Counted from the first letter of the stretch, positions 1 to 9,165 are shown. The stretch: DNA of 64,000 bases from Clostridium manihotivorum (GCF_004015185.1 NZ_CP025746.1:1567776-1631775), one strand, 5' to 3'. Program-made: numbers and translations. The notes: a model not told the origin generated them from the letters alone.

Positions 1-1
1 A

Positions 2-1069
2 TTGTTTGAAAGAATTATTTCTAGAGTGATATTGCTTCCTTTAGTATCAGGAGTTACTTATGAGCTTATAAGATGGATCGGTAAAAGTGAAAGTGTTTTA
101 TCGCATATAATAGCAGCGCCAGGGCTTAAACTTCAGAATCTAACAACTAGAGAACCTGATGATGACCAGATTGAAGTTGCTATAAGAGCACTTAAGGCCG
201 CAGAGGGTATAAAAGATGACGAAACTATAGGGCAGTTACTTAATAAAGGAAATGAAAAGCTTAAGGAAGCTTCTATAGATAGCTATGTTCTAGACTGTCA
301 GTTAATATTAGGAAAAGTTATAGATAAGGATAAACTATATCTAATCACTCACAGAGAAGAATTAGTTGAAGAAGAAAAATGTAAAGAATTTTATGATCTC
401 ATAGAAAAAAGACAAAACAAAATGCCTATAAAATATATATTAGAAAGCTCAGAATTCTTTGGTGTTGATCTATATATTAAGCAAGGTGTTTTAATACCTA
501 GAGCAGACACTGAGATTTTAGTTGAGGAAGTCTTAGGAATAATAGATAGCCAGAAGCCACTTTATATATGTGATTTATGTTGTGGCAGCGGAGCTATAGG
601 AATTGCAATAGCAAAAAATAGAGAAAATGCAAAAGTAGACTTTATAGATATAGAAGATGTTCCTGAATTTGTTACTAAAACAAATATAGAAAAGCTTGGA
701 TTAGAAGATAGGTGCACTTTTGTTAGAAGTAATCTTTTAGAAGAAGTTATAAAAGAAAATAAGGTTTACGACGTAATTGTATCTAATCCTCCATACATAA
801 AGGAAGCTGTTATACCTACACTTATGGAAGATGTTAAGGATTATGAGCCTCACATAGCACTTAGTGGAGGGGCTGATGGCTTGGATTTTTATAGAAAAAT
901 AATCGAAGATGGTGTAAAGGTCTTGAAAGATGAAGGTACTATAGCTTTTGAGATTGGATATGATCAAGGTGAGGATGTAAAACAATTACTGCTTGAAAAA
1001 GGTTTTAAAAGTGTTAAAATAGTTAAGGACCTAGCAGCATTGGATAGAGTAGTTATAGCAGTTAAATAA
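2..1069 (+). CDS. prmC: DUF1385 / release factor glutamine methyltransferase fusion (5' partial)
   Basis: The reading frame is open at the window edge, so the N-terminus is missing. The first ~65 residues look like the C-terminal end of a DUF1385 membrane protein. From about residue 78 the protein is PrmC/HemK, which methylates the glutamine of the GGQ motif of release factors using S-adenosylmethionine. The methyltransferase domain shows the SAM-binding DLCCGSG segment near residues 191-197 and the substrate-binding NPPY tetrapeptide at 262-265. I see no internal ATG with a ribosome binding site at the domain junction, so the two parts appear to be one polypeptide. Its substrate gene prfA lies directly downstream. 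The PrmC call is firm; the role of the DUF1385 part is unknown. Confidence 0.9.
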   Translation: MFERIISRVILLPLVSGVTYELIRWIGKSESVLSHIIAAPGLKLQNLTTREPDDDQIEVAIRALKAAEGIKDDETIGQLLNKGNEKLKEASIDSYVLDCQLILGKVIDKDKLYLITHREELVEEEKCKEFYDLIEKRQNKMPIKYILESSEFFGVDLYIKQGVLIPRADTEILVEEVLGIIDSQKPLYICDLCCGSGAIGIAIAKNRENAKVDFIDIEDVPEFVTKTNIEKLGLEDRCTFVRSNLLEEVIKENKVYDVIVSNPPYIKEAVIPTLMEDVKDYEPHIALSGGADGLDFYRKIIEDGVKVLKDEGTIAFEIGYDQGEDVKQLLLEKGFKSVKIVKDLAALDRVVIAVK

Positions 1070-1095
1070 CACAGAGGCACTGTTACCATTTCCTA

Positions 1096-1125
1096 TTGAT
1101 TTGATAGGAATATGTATGATATAAT
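1096..1125 (+). promoter_or_regulatory. Putative promoter of prfA
   Basis: TTGATT at 1096-1101 and TATAAT at 1120-1125 are separated by 18 bases, close to the vegetative consensus. The site overlaps a small hairpin (TTCCTAT/ATAGGAA) in the short gap after prmC. It would let prfA be transcribed independently of the upstream gene. Confidence 0.5.
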
Positions 1126-1161
1126 AAAAAAATATGAAATTTATTATTACGGAGTGATAGG

Positions 1162-2244
1162 ATGATATTAGATAGATTAAACTTTATAGAAAATAAGTAT
1201 GATGAACTTTCGGTAAAAATATCAGATCCATCTATCATGGCTAATCAGAATGAGTGGAGAAAGCTTTGTAAAGAGCACTCCGAGTTAGAAATAGTTGTGA
1301 ATAAGTATAGACAGTACAAAGATGTATTAGATGAGATAGAGACAAACAAGGAAATGTTAGCTGAAGAAAGTGATAGAGAAATGAGAGAAATGGTTCAGGA
1401 AGAGATAAAAGAGCTCGCTGAACAAAAGATAACATTAGAAAATGATTTGCAAGTATTGTTACTTCCTAAGGATCCTAATGATGACAAGAACGTATTCATA
1501 GAAATTAGAGCTGGTGCTGGCGGTGATGAAGCAGCTTTGTTTGCAGCAAATCTTTTTAGAATGTACACAAGATATGCTGAAAATCATAGGTGGAAAGTTG
1601 AACTTATGAGTGCTAATGAAACTGACATTGGTGGATTTAAAGAAGTTGTATTTATGCTAAAAGGGGATAGTGCTTACTCAAGACTAAAGTTTGAGTCTGG
1701 AGTACATAGAGTTCAAAGAGTTCCAGATACAGAATCAAGTGGTAGAATTCATACTTCTACTGCAACGGTGGCAGTTCTTCCAGAAGTTGACGATGTTGAA
1801 CTAGACATAAGTGAAAAAGACATTAGAATAGATGTTTTTAGAGCATCTGGACACGGTGGACAGTGCGTAAATACAACAGACTCAGCAGTTAGAATAACAC
1901 ATCTTCCAACTGGATTGGTTGTTTCATGTCAGGATGAAAAGTCACAGCTTAAGAATAAAGAAAAAGCTATGAAGGTACTAAGATCTAGACTTTTTGAAAG
2001 AGCTGAAGCTGAAAGAGCGGCTGGAATAGCTGAAGATAGAAAGAGTCAGGTAGGTACTGGAGATAGAAGTGAAAGAATAAGAACTTATAACTATCCTCAA
2101 GGAAGAGTTTCGGATCATAGAATAGGATTAACATTATATAAGCTTGATTCATTCCTAAATGGAGATATGGAAGAAATGATTCAAGGTCTTATAACTGCAG
2201 ATCAGGCAGAGAAAATGAAAGCTATGGGAAATACAGATTTTTAA
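1162..2244 (+). CDS. prfA: Peptide chain release factor 1
   Basis: Release factor 1 recognises UAA and UAG in the ribosomal A site and triggers hydrolysis of peptidyl-tRNA. The 360-residue length is normal for the family. The stop-codon recognition tripeptide appears as PDT at residues 188-190 within the segment [13 protein letters not shown], and the catalytic GGQ is at 232-234 within [15 protein letters not shown]. The start is an ATG preceded by GGAGTGATAGG. The preceding gene encodes the methyltransferase that modifies this GGQ glutamine, the usual bacterial pairing. The paralogous RF2 gene (prfB) lies elsewhere in this window, near 40.5 kb. Confidence 0.97.
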   Translation: MILDRLNFIENKYDELSVKISDPSIMANQNEWRKLCKEHSELEIVVNKYRQYKDVLDEIETNKEMLAEESDREMREMVQEEIKELAEQKITLENDLQVLLLPKDPNDDKNVFIEIRAGAGGDEAALFAANLFRMYTRYAENHRWKVELMSANETDIGGFKEVVFMLKGDSAYSRLKFESGVHRVQRVPDTESSGRIHTSTATVAVLPEVDDVELDISEKDIRIDVFRASGHGGQCVNTTDSAVRITHLPTGLVVSCQDEKSQLKNKEKAMKVLRSRLFERAEAERAAGIAEDRKSQVGTGDRSERIRTYNYPQGRVSDHRIGLTLYKLDSFLNGDMEEMIQGLITADQAEKMKAMGNTDF

Positions 2245-2253
2245 TTGATGAGA

Positions 2254-2283
2254 TTAAGCCTTACATGAAAATGTAGGGCTTAA
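2254..2283 (+). terminator. Stable hairpin after prfA, no T-tract
   Basis: A 13-bp stem (one G-T pair) with a GAAA tetraloop follows the prfA stop codon. There is no run of T behind it, so it may be an mRNA-stabilising or weak attenuating hairpin rather than a true intrinsic terminator. Confidence 0.4.
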
Positions 2284-2312
2284 ATAATATTACCTAAAGG
2301 GAGTAACTATGG

Positions 2313-2900
2313 ATGCATATCTCTAAAGCTATAAAAAAACAGAAAAAGTCCTATAGATGGTTCTTGGCGAGTATGATGTTTCTTCTGATTGCATTTCCAA
2401 TAGTTGTCTTTCTCCTTGGCAAAACAACACTATTTTATATGAGTTATTTAATATTTTTAGAAATGGTTATAGTAATATCTATATTTATTGTCATTAATGT
2501 TAATACAATTGATTTTCAATGCGTAAATAACAAGCTTAAAATAAGCACTGGTATACTAAAGAAAAAGAATGTAATTTTGTGTGATAAGGTTATTTTGGTT
2601 CACACAGAAGGAAAACATGAAAATATGGAGATAATAATAGTAACTACTTTAAAGATTAGGAATAAATTTATTAGACCTATAACAAAGAGTTTCTTTAAGA
2701 AGTATCCTTATGCTGCTAGTGAGTATAAAAAGATAAAACTTATTAAGCCAGAAGAAATTTATTATTTTACTATTATAAAAAGTGGTGGGTTAAGGAAGTA
2801 TCAGCTGTTGGATTTAATATATAAAAATTGTGTTAAAGCTGTGTATACTGATTTGAGTATTGAAAATATAAAAATAGCAAGAGGTCAGATGGAGATTTGA
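2313..2900 (+). CDS. Hypothetical two-helix membrane protein
   Basis: A 195-residue protein that I do not recognise. It starts with a basic stretch (MHISKAIKKQKKSYRW) followed by two hydrophobic segments at roughly residues 16-38 and 42-63, so the bulk would face the cytoplasm after a membrane hairpin. The cytoplasmic part is basic and rich in Ile and Lys, a layout seen in bacterial PH-like membrane proteins, but no diagnostic motif is visible. The start ATG at 2313 follows AAAGGGAGTAACT. An overlapping ATG three bases earlier runs into a stop after five codons and is not used. It sits between prfA and ywlC and probably is co-transcribed. Confidence 0.7.
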   Translation: MHISKAIKKQKKSYRWFLASMMFLLIAFPIVVFLLGKTTLFYMSYLIFLEMVIVISIFIVINVNTIDFQCVNNKLKISTGILKKKNVILCDKVILVHTEGKHENMEIIIVTTLKIRNKFIRPITKSFFKKYPYAASEYKKIKLIKPEEIYYFTIIKSGGLRKYQLLDLIYKNCVKAVYTDLSIENIKIARGQMEI

Positions 2901-2921
2901 GTTTGAAAGAAGGGATTTGTT

Positions 2922-3971
2922 TTGAAGACAGAGGTAAGAATAATTGATGATATTAAAGGTGCTGAAGTATATATTAATAGAGCAGCTAGTACAATAGTTA
3001 ATGGAGGAACAGTGGTTTTTCCTACTGAGACGGTATATGGGCTTGGAGCTAATGCCTTAGACGAAGAGGCTGTTAAGAAGATTTTTGTAGCGAAGGGAAG
3101 GCCTCAAGATAATCCTCTTATAGTACATGTGGCTGACAAAAACATAGAATACTTAGTTAATGATATTCCAGATGTAGCTAAAAAATTAATAGATAGGTTT
3201 TGGCCTGGGCCGCTTACAATAATATTAAATAAGAATGATATTATTCCCGAAGTTACCTCTGCAGGTCTTAAGAGTATAGGTATAAGAATGCCTAAAGACA
3301 ACATAGCTTTGGAGCTTATTAAAAAGTCTAGAACTCCAATAGCGGCACCGTCTGCTAATATATCCGGTAGACCAAGTCCTACAGATGTGCATAGATGTGT
3401 TGAAGATCTTGAAGGTAGAGTAGATTTCATAATTGGTGGGATTAATAGTAATGTTGGTTTAGAATCTACAATAATTGATTGTACAGTAAATCCACCTTGT
3501 GTACTTAGGCCCGGTGGAGTTACCTTAAATATGCTCAGAGAAGTAGACGAGAATATATATGTAGATTCAGCTATTATGAAAAAGCCTACTGAAGATTTTA
3601 AACCTAAGGCTCCTGGAATGAAGTATAGACACTATGCTCCAAAGGCTAAGGTGACCATAGTTGAAGGCGATATCGAAAAAAGTGTTGAAAAAATAAATGA
3701 AATAGTGCAAAATTATATAGAAAAAGGTTTTCAGGTTGGTGTTATGGCAACTGAAGAAACAAGAACTTTTTATAAACAAGGTAATATAATTTCATTAGGA
3801 AGTAGAAACAATATTGAAGAAGTTGCAAAAAATCTTTTTGAGACTTTGAGAAAGTTCGATGATTATGCAGTAGACTACATTATTAGCGAAGGTTTTGATG
3901 AAGATGGAATAGGTCTCGCAATAATGAACAGGTTAAGAAAAGCTGCTGGGTTTGATATAATAAAAGCTTAA
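2922..3971 (+). CDS. ywlC: L-threonylcarbamoyladenylate synthase (Sua5/YwlC type)
   Basis: Makes threonylcarbamoyl-AMP from threonine, bicarbonate and ATP, the first step of the t6A37 tRNA modification. The N-terminal ~200 residues are the YrdC fold, with GTVVFPTETVYGLGANA near residues 28-44 and a nucleotide-binding segment TPIAAPSANISG. At 349 residues it has the extra C-terminal Sua5 domain that short TsaC proteins lack. The start is TTG at 2922, with GAAAGAAGG upstream. The partner genes tsaB and tsaE are in this same window near 50-51 kb; tsaD is not. The following gene ywlE is 14 bases away, so both are likely in one operon. Confidence 0.93.
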   Translation: MKTEVRIIDDIKGAEVYINRAASTIVNGGTVVFPTETVYGLGANALDEEAVKKIFVAKGRPQDNPLIVHVADKNIEYLVNDIPDVAKKLIDRFWPGPLTIILNKNDIIPEVTSAGLKSIGIRMPKDNIALELIKKSRTPIAAPSANISGRPSPTDVHRCVEDLEGRVDFIIGGINSNVGLESTIIDCTVNPPCVLRPGGVTLNMLREVDENIYVDSAIMKKPTEDFKPKAPGMKYRHYAPKAKVTIVEGDIEKSVEKINEIVQNYIEKGFQVGVMATEETRTFYKQGNIISLGSRNNIEEVAKNLFETLRKFDDYAVDYIISEGFDEDGIGLAIMNRLRKAAGFDIIKA

Positions 3972-3985
3972 GAGCGGAGGAAATT

Positions 3986-4441
3986 ATGAATATTCTTTTT
4001 GTATGTACAGGTAACACTTGTAGAAGCTGTATGGCTGAAGCAATATTTAACAATAAGTGTGATATAGACAATGTTAAAGCGTATTCAGCAGGGTTATCTA
4101 TAGTTCCCGGTAGTAGAACTTCTAAGCATTCAGCTGAGCTTGTTATGAATAACTTATCTATGGATATCAGTAAGAGGTCAGCTGTTCAGCTTACCGCTGA
4201 CATGATTAAAAGCGCTGATTTAATATTGACTATGACTAATTATATGAGGGATTTAATATCCTCAAATTTTCCTGAAAAATCTAATAATGTTTATTCAGTT
4301 TCCCAATATGCTGGCGTAAATGGTGAGATTTCAGATCCATACGGTGGTTCTATTGATGTTTATTCAAAGACATATGATCAATTAGAAAATATTATAGGGA
4401 AAGTGTTGATAAAATTAAAGGAAGATAAAGGTATTTTATAA
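3986..4441 (+). CDS. ywlE: Low-molecular-weight protein arginine phosphatase
   Basis: A 151-residue member of the LMW phosphatase family. The P-loop is CTGNTCRS at residues 7-14 (Cys7, Arg13), and the general-acid aspartate is in SDPYGGSIDVY near residue 116. Thr11 in the loop is the residue known in B. subtilis YwlE to favour phosphoarginine over phosphotyrosine, so this probably removes arginine phosphorylation made by the McsB kinase. The start follows GAGCGGAGGAAATT. It sits between ywlC and rpiB, as in Bacillus. Substrate specificity is inferred from Thr11 and gene order. Confidence 0.92.
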   Translation: MNILFVCTGNTCRSCMAEAIFNNKCDIDNVKAYSAGLSIVPGSRTSKHSAELVMNNLSMDISKRSAVQLTADMIKSADLILTMTNYMRDLISSNFPEKSNNVYSVSQYAGVNGEISDPYGGSIDVYSKTYDQLENIIGKVLIKLKEDKGIL

Positions 4442-4483
4442 TACTCTCATCTTCTTTTTTTATAAATTTTTGGAGGTGTAATT

Positions 4484-4933
4484 ATGAGAATAGCAATTGG
4501 AAGTGATCATGGTGGTTTCAGGCTTAAGAGTGAAATCATAGAACACTTAAAGAAAAAGGGAATAGAGATTCAAGATTTTGGGACTTTAAATGAAGAATCT
4601 TGTGATTATGCAGATTATGCTATTCAAGTTGCAGAAGCAGTAGTGACAAAACAATTCGATTTTGGTATATTAGTTTGTGGCACAGGTATTGGTGTATCCA
4701 TAGCAGCAAATAAAGTTCCTGGTATAAGAGCTGCAGTATGCGGTGATACGTTTAGTGCACATGCTACAAGACAACATAACGATGCTAATATATTAGCATT
4801 GGGGGAGAGAGTAGTAGGTACTGGCTTAGCTTTAGATATTGTCGATATATTCCTTTCTTCTGAGTTTGAGGGTGGAAGACATGCGACAAGAATAGGAAAA
4901 ATAGCTGAGATAGAAAAAAAATATAGTAAATAG
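4484..4933 (+). CDS. rpiB: Ribose 5-phosphate isomerase B
   Basis: Interconverts ribose 5-phosphate and ribulose 5-phosphate in the non-oxidative pentose phosphate pathway. The 149-residue length is typical for the RpiB/LacAB family. Visible family motifs are the N-terminal SDHGGF at residues 7-12, the active-site cysteine in FGILVCGTGIGVSIAANK, and RQHNDANILALGERV. The start follows TTGGAGGTGTAATT. Only 18 bases separate it from upp, so ribose-phosphate interconversion and PRPP-dependent uracil salvage are likely co-expressed. Confidence 0.95.
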   Translation: MRIAIGSDHGGFRLKSEIIEHLKKKGIEIQDFGTLNEESCDYADYAIQVAEAVVTKQFDFGILVCGTGIGVSIAANKVPGIRAAVCGDTFSAHATRQHNDANILALGERVVGTGLALDIVDIFLSSEFEGGRHATRIGKIAEIEKKYSK

Positions 4934-4951
4934 CATTGGAGGAATTTTTTT

Positions 4952-5581
4952 ATGAGTAAAGTTACACAAATTGGACATCCGTTAATATTACACAAATTAG
5001 CATTTATAAGAGATAAGAAAACTGGTTCTAAGGATTTCAGAGATTTAGTTTCAGAAGTATCTATGCTTATGGCTTATGAAGTTACAAGAGATTTTCAAAT
5101 GGAGGAAGTAGAGATAGAGACTCCTATTTGTAAGACTAAGTGCAATATGCTAGCAGGTAAAAAGGTTGCGATAGTGCCTATACTTAGAGCTGGTCTTGGA
5201 ATGGTTGATGGTATGCTTAAGTTAATACCTGCAGCAAAAGTTGGACACATAGGTTTATATAGAGATGAAGAAACACTTCAACCAGTTGAATATTTCTGCA
5301 AACTACCTCAGGATATAGTTGAAAGAGATATAATTGTTGTTGACCCTATGCTAGCAACAGGTGGTTCTGCTGCAGATGCAATAACTCTCTTAAAGAATAA
5401 AGGAGCTAAAAACATAAGACTTATGTGTTTGATATCAGCGCCAGAAGGTATTAAGCATGTTACCAGTGTACATCCAGATGTAGATGTTTATGTTGCTTCT
5501 ATAGATGAGAAGTTAAATGAACATGGATATATAGTACCTGGTCTTGGTGATGCGGGAGATAGATTGTTTGGAACTAAATAG
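4952..5581 (+). CDS. upp: Uracil phosphoribosyltransferase
   Basis: Converts uracil and PRPP to UMP in pyrimidine salvage. The 209-residue length is standard. The PRPP-binding motif is the [10 protein letters not shown] segment, and the C-terminal uracil-binding [18 protein letters not shown] is the classic family end. The start ATG follows GGAGGAATTTTTTT. A hairpin with a T-tract directly follows the gene, so the transcript from prfA through upp probably ends here. Confidence 0.97.
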   Translation: MSKVTQIGHPLILHKLAFIRDKKTGSKDFRDLVSEVSMLMAYEVTRDFQMEEVEIETPICKTKCNMLAGKKVAIVPILRAGLGMVDGMLKLIPAAKVGHIGLYRDEETLQPVEYFCKLPQDIVERDIIVVDPMLATGGSAADAITLLKNKGAKNIRLMCLISAPEGIKHVTSVHPDVDVYVASIDEKLNEHGYIVPGLGDAGDRLFGTK

Positions 5582-5583
5582 GC

Positions 5584-5609
5584 AAGAGGGCGATTTGCCC
5601 TTTTCCTTT
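5584..5609 (+). terminator. Terminator after upp
   Basis: An eight-pair stem (AAGAGGGC/GCCCTTTT, one G-T) with a five-base loop starts three bases after the upp stop codon; the descending arm merges into T-rich sequence. Confidence 0.75.
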
Positions 5610-5704
5610 AAGATTTCATCTTAGAAAAATCTTTGAAAGTTAACTTGCAAAAGAAACTTATGAAGCTTATATATACTATTTTTATGTAATCTGGGGTGGG
5701 TGTA

Positions 5705-6193
5705 TTGGATAGAAGAGATAAGCATAACTATTACTTGGATATTGCAGAAACGGTTTTGGAGAGAGGTACCTGTTTAAGAAGAAATTATGGGTCTATAATA
5801 GTGAAGAACGATGAAATAATTTCTACTGGATATACTGGAGCACCAAGAGGAAGAACAAATTGTATTGATTTAGGTAAGTGTAGAAGAGCGGAACTTAAAG
5901 TGCCTAGAGGGACTCATTATGAGCTTTGCCGAAGTGTTCATAGCGAAGCAAATGCGATAATAAGTGCATCCAGAAAGGATATGATTGGTGCTACATTATA
6001 TCTAGTAGGTAAGGATTCTAATACGGGAGAGTTTGTAGAAGATGCAAATTCTTGTTCTATGTGTAAGAGGCTTATAATAAATGCAGGTATTGCAACGGTA
6101 GTTATAAGAGATACTAAAGATAGATTTAGAGTTGTCAATGTGGATAATTGGATAGACCATGATGATTCTCTTACTAATGAAACTGGATATTAA
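5705..6193 (+). CDS. dCMP deaminase (ComEB-like cytidine deaminase)
   Basis: Zinc-dependent deaminase that converts dCMP to dUMP, feeding dTMP synthesis. The zinc ligand and catalytic pair is HSEANAI, and the other ligands are in NSCSMCKRL, the C-x-x-C pattern of the family. The TTG at 5705 is chosen because GGGGTGGG sits 4-7 bases upstream and the product then begins MDRRDKHNYYLDIAE, as clostridial relatives do. A GTG at 5696 is in frame but lies inside that ribosome binding site. It stands between upp and the epimerase gene. Confidence 0.9.
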   Translation: MDRRDKHNYYLDIAETVLERGTCLRRNYGSIIVKNDEIISTGYTGAPRGRTNCIDLGKCRRAELKVPRGTHYELCRSVHSEANAIISASRKDMIGATLYLVGKDSNTGEFVEDANSCSMCKRLIINAGIATVVIRDTKDRFRVVNVDNWIDHDDSLTNETGY

Positions 6194-6356
6194 GGTTAAA
6201 GATAAATTTAAGTAGCATTTGCTAAAGATGCTAATATAAATATTAATGTATTGAAATACCGTAACTAATTTTTTGTACATAAAGAGTATCAGTTAGATCA
6301 AATGACAGATTCAAGATATTCAAATTTTACAGCGGTATTAATTAGGAGGAATAAAT

Positions 6357-7502
6357 TTGAATACTATAAAGATCATGACTATATTTGGAACAAGACCAGA
6401 AGCTATTAAGATGGCACCTTTAGTTAAAGAACTGGAGAAGGATAAAAATATTATATCAAAGGTATGTGTTACTGCTCAGCATAGAGAGATGCTTGACCAG
6501 GTTCTTGATTTATTTGATATTGTCCCTGATTATGACTTAAATATAATGAAGACAAAGCAGACTTTAACAGGAATTACTAATAGGGTTCTTGAGGGCTTAG
6601 AAGAAGTGTTTGATGAAGAAAAACCAGATATGATATTGGTACATGGAGATACAACCACTACTTTTGCAGGTGGTCTTGCTGCTTTCTATAAGCAAATTAA
6701 GGTTGGTCATGTCGAAGCTGGACTTAGAACTTTTGATAAGTACTTTCCATTTCCTGAAGAGATGAATAGAAAGCTGACAGGGGCTATAGCAGATCTACAC
6801 TTTGCACCAACTAAAGGCTCTAAAAATAACCTGCTTAGAGAAGGGATTAATGAGCATGATATATATGTTACTGGAAATACAGTTATTGATGCTATGCAAC
6901 ATACTGTAGAAGAAAACTATGTATTTGAACAAGAAGAACTTAACTACATAGATTTTGATAATAAGAAGGTAATAATGATAACCGCTCATAGAAGAGAAAA
7001 CTGGGGAGAAGGAATAGAAAATATTTGCGATGCCTTGAATGAGATTGTAGCTAAAAATAATGATGTTGAGCTAGTATATTTAGTTCATCTAAATCCTGTA
7101 GTTAAAGATGTTGTATTTAGTAAGCTTGAAGGTAAAGAAAGAATACATCTTCTTCCACCTCTGGATACTAAACAAACTCATAATTTAATTAATAAGAGTT
7201 TTATGATAATGACAGATTCAGGTGGTCTTCAAGAAGAGGCGCCTCATCTTGGTAAACCAGTTCTTGTTCTTAGAGATGTTACTGAAAGACCTGAAGCAGT
7301 TGAGTCTGGTACAGTAAAGCTAGTAGGAACAGATAAAGATACTATTATTAGAGAAGCAAATATTTTGATAAACAATGAGGCAGAATACATTAAGATGAGT
7401 AAATCAACAAATCCCTATGGAGATGGTAAAGCATCTAAGAGAATAGTTAAGGCTATACTAAAGTATTTTGCAATTTCAGAAGATGAAGTTCATGAATTTT
7501 AA
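6357..7502 (+). CDS. mnaA: UDP-N-acetylglucosamine 2-epimerase (non-hydrolysing)
   Basis: Interconverts UDP-GlcNAc and UDP-ManNAc, which supplies ManNAc for teichoic-acid linkage units or surface polysaccharide. At 381 residues it matches WecB/MnaA. Family signatures are GTRPEAIKMAPLV at the N-terminus, TAQHREMLDQVL, HVEAGLRTFDKYFPFPEE near residues 120-137, and the C-terminal TDSGGLQEEAPHLGKPVLVLRDVTERPE. The start is TTG at 6357, seven bases after TTAGGAGGAATAA. The gene is followed by a strong terminator. Confidence 0.95.
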   Translation: MNTIKIMTIFGTRPEAIKMAPLVKELEKDKNIISKVCVTAQHREMLDQVLDLFDIVPDYDLNIMKTKQTLTGITNRVLEGLEEVFDEEKPDMILVHGDTTTTFAGGLAAFYKQIKVGHVEAGLRTFDKYFPFPEEMNRKLTGAIADLHFAPTKGSKNNLLREGINEHDIYVTGNTVIDAMQHTVEENYVFEQEELNYIDFDNKKVIMITAHRRENWGEGIENICDALNEIVAKNNDVELVYLVHLNPVVKDVVFSKLEGKERIHLLPPLDTKQTHNLINKSFMIMTDSGGLQEEAPHLGKPVLVLRDVTERPEAVESGTVKLVGTDKDTIIREANILINNEAEYIKMSKSTNPYGDGKASKRIVKAILKYFAISEDEVHEF

Positions 7503-7521
7503 ACTTGTTATTTTTTTAACT

Positions 7522-7552
7522 GGAAGTAGTGATTGCACTACTTCCTTTTTTT
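7522..7552 (+). terminator. Terminator after mnaA
   Basis: Perfect 10-bp stem GGAAGTAGTG/CACTACTTCC with a four-base loop, followed by seven T. Confidence 0.92.
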
Positions 7553-7711
7553 ATATAAAGTAAGTTTAGGATTTCTTACTAACTAAATTTAATGAATTTA
7601 AGTGATTGGTGTAGTTTTTCAGCGTACAAAGTTAGAAATACAATACACTAACTTAAAGGAATTTCTTTGTATACATCTAGAAAATTATAAGTTATATATT
7701 AAATTGGCTCA

Positions 7712-7807
7712 TTATAGGGTTACTAACTCAACTATTAATTTATTCATGCCAAATGATCCATAGAACCAGGTATCGTCTAATCCCCAGAAGTTGAAATTAT
7801 CCAACAT
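7712..7807 (-). CDS. Possible small ORF (31 aa), doubtful
   Basis: Reading the minus strand from an ATG at 7807 gives 31 codons beginning MLDNFNFWGLDDTWFYGSFG and ending in TAA. The composition is rich in aromatic residues and mixed third positions, unlike the surrounding AT-rich noncoding sequence. There is no clear Shine-Dalgarno sequence upstream. It could be a small protein, a remnant of a larger gene or chance. I do not recognise it. Confidence 0.2.
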   Translation of the reverse strand: MLDNFNFWGLDDTWFYGSFGMNKLIVELVTL

Positions 7808-7837
7808 GTATAAATTAAGCAAAAACTTTGTGTTTTT

Positions 7838-7859
7838 TTTAACAATAGCTATTGATAAA
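7838..7859. promoter_or_regulatory. Near-palindrome overlapping the thlA -35 box
   Basis: A 22-base inverted repeat, 10 of 11 pairs matching, centred between 7848 and 7849 with AGCT at the middle. Its right half contains the -35 hexamer TTGATA of thlA, so a bound dimer would block the promoter. It does not have the TTGTTA-n-TAACAA order of a classical Rex site. Operator function is inferred from position only. Confidence 0.4.
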
Positions 7860-7880
7860 AAATAAAAAAATAGTTATAAT
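7852..7880 (+). promoter_or_regulatory. thlA promoter
   Basis: TTGATA at 7852-7857 and TATAAT at 7875-7880 with a 17-base A-rich spacer. The arrangement closely resembles the well-known strong thl promoter of Clostridium acetobutylicum, from which I recognise it. Confidence 0.85.
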
Positions 7881-7944
7881 AAAGAAGACGTTAAATATTG
7901 ATAAAAAATTGTCTAATAATAAATAAACCTAGGAGGTAATTTTC

Positions 7945-9126
7945 ATGAAAGAAGTTGTTATTGCAAGTGCAGTTAGAACTGCTGTTGGTTCATTTGGAGG
8001 AGCATTAAAAGATGTTTCAGCTGTGGATTTAGGTGCAACAGTAATAAGAGAAGCACTAAACAGAGCAGGTGTAGATGGAGCTTTAGTTGACGAAGTTATA
8101 ATGGGTAATGTTATTCAAGCAGGACTTGGCCAAAATGTTGCAAGACAAGCAGTTGTTAAGTCTGGTCTACCAGTTGAAGTTTCAGCTATGACAATAAACA
8201 AGGTTTGCGGATCAGGATTAAGAGCAGTTAGCTTAGCAGCTCAATTAATAAAAGCTGGAGATGCTGATGTTGTAATAGCTGGTGGTATGGAAAGCATGTC
8301 TCAAGCTCCATATGTACTTAATGGTGCAAGATGGGGTCAAAGAATGGGTGACGGAAAAATGGTTGATACCATGATTAACGATGCTTTAACTGATGCTTTC
8401 AATCACTATCACATGGGAATTACTGCTGAAAATATAGCAGAACAATGGAATCTTTCAAGAGAAGAGCAAGATGCTTTTGCAGCTGCATCACAACAAAAGG
8501 CTGAAAGAGCTATAAAAGAAGGCAGATTTAAAGATGAAATAGTACCAGTTGTAATACCTCAAAGAAAAGGAGAACCAAAAGTATTTGATACTGATGAGTT
8601 TCCAAGATTCGGAACAACTGTTGATACTTTAGCAAAGCTTAGACCAGCATTTAAGAAAGATGGAACAGTAACTGCAGGTAATGCTTCAGGTATTAATGAT
8701 GGAGCTGCTGCATTCGTTGTAATGAGTGCTGAAAAGGCTGCTGAATTAGGAATAAAACCATTAGCTAAGATAGTTTCTTATGGTTCAAAAGGTCTTGATC
8801 CAACAATAATGGGATATGGTCCATTCCATGCAACTAAGAAAGCTTTAGAAGTTGCTAACTTAACAGTTGAAGATTTAGATCTAATAGAAGCTAACGAAGC
8901 TTTTGCATCACAAAGCTTAGCTGTTGCTAAGGATTTAAAATTCGATATGGATAAAGTAAATGTAAATGGTGGAGCTATTGCTTTAGGGCATCCAGTTGGA
9001 GCATCTGGAGCAAGAATACTAGTTTCTTTACTACACGAGATGGAAAAGAGAGATGCTAAGAGAGGTTTAGCAACTTTATGTATCGGTGGTGGAATGGGAA
9101 CAGCTCTTGTAGTTGAAAGAGTTTAA
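7945..9126 (+). CDS. thlA: Acetyl-CoA acetyltransferase (thiolase)
   Basis: Condenses two acetyl-CoA to acetoacetyl-CoA, the entry to butyrate and butanol pathways in clostridia. The 393-residue length is standard. The nucleophilic cysteine is in [11 protein letters not shown] (Cys88), the catalytic histidine in [16 protein letters not shown], and the second active-site cysteine in [11 protein letters not shown] near the C-terminus. The ATG follows CCTAGGAGGTAATTTTC. Base use is more regular (many GCT/GCA and CCA codons) than in neighbours, as expected for a highly expressed gene. It is monocistronic, between its own promoter and a terminator. Confidence 0.97.
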   Translation: MKEVVIASAVRTAVGSFGGALKDVSAVDLGATVIREALNRAGVDGALVDEVIMGNVIQAGLGQNVARQAVVKSGLPVEVSAMTINKVCGSGLRAVSLAAQLIKAGDADVVIAGGMESMSQAPYVLNGARWGQRMGDGKMVDTMINDALTDAFNHYHMGITAENIAEQWNLSREEQDAFAAASQQKAERAIKEGRFKDEIVPVVIPQRKGEPKVFDTDEFPRFGTTVDTLAKLRPAFKKDGTVTAGNASGINDGAAAFVVMSAEKAAELGIKPLAKIVSYGSKGLDPTIMGYGPFHATKKALEVANLTVEDLDLIEANEAFASQSLAVAKDLKFDMDKVNVNGGAIALGHPVGASGARILVSLLHEMEKRDAKRGLATLCIGGGMGTALVVERV

Positions 9127-9140
9127 TTTTATATTATTAA

Positions 9141-9165
9141 TGACCCTTGTTAAAGGGTCATTTTT
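9141..9165 (+). terminator. Terminator after thlA
   Basis: TGACCCTT and AAGGGTCA form an 8-bp stem followed by TTTTT. Confidence 0.88.

Larger units (their letters stand above)
7553..7944 (+). other. Intergenic region upstream of thlA
   Basis: About 390 bases without a long gene. It holds a possible 31-codon minus-strand ORF (7712-7807), a near-palindrome (7838-7859) and the thlA promoter, each listed separately. Nothing else is supported. Confidence 0.5.

Noticed and set aside
7838..7859. Rex operator at thlA
   Set aside because: The half-sites are in the order TAACAA then TTGATA, opposite to the Rex consensus, so the palindrome is reported without a named regulator.
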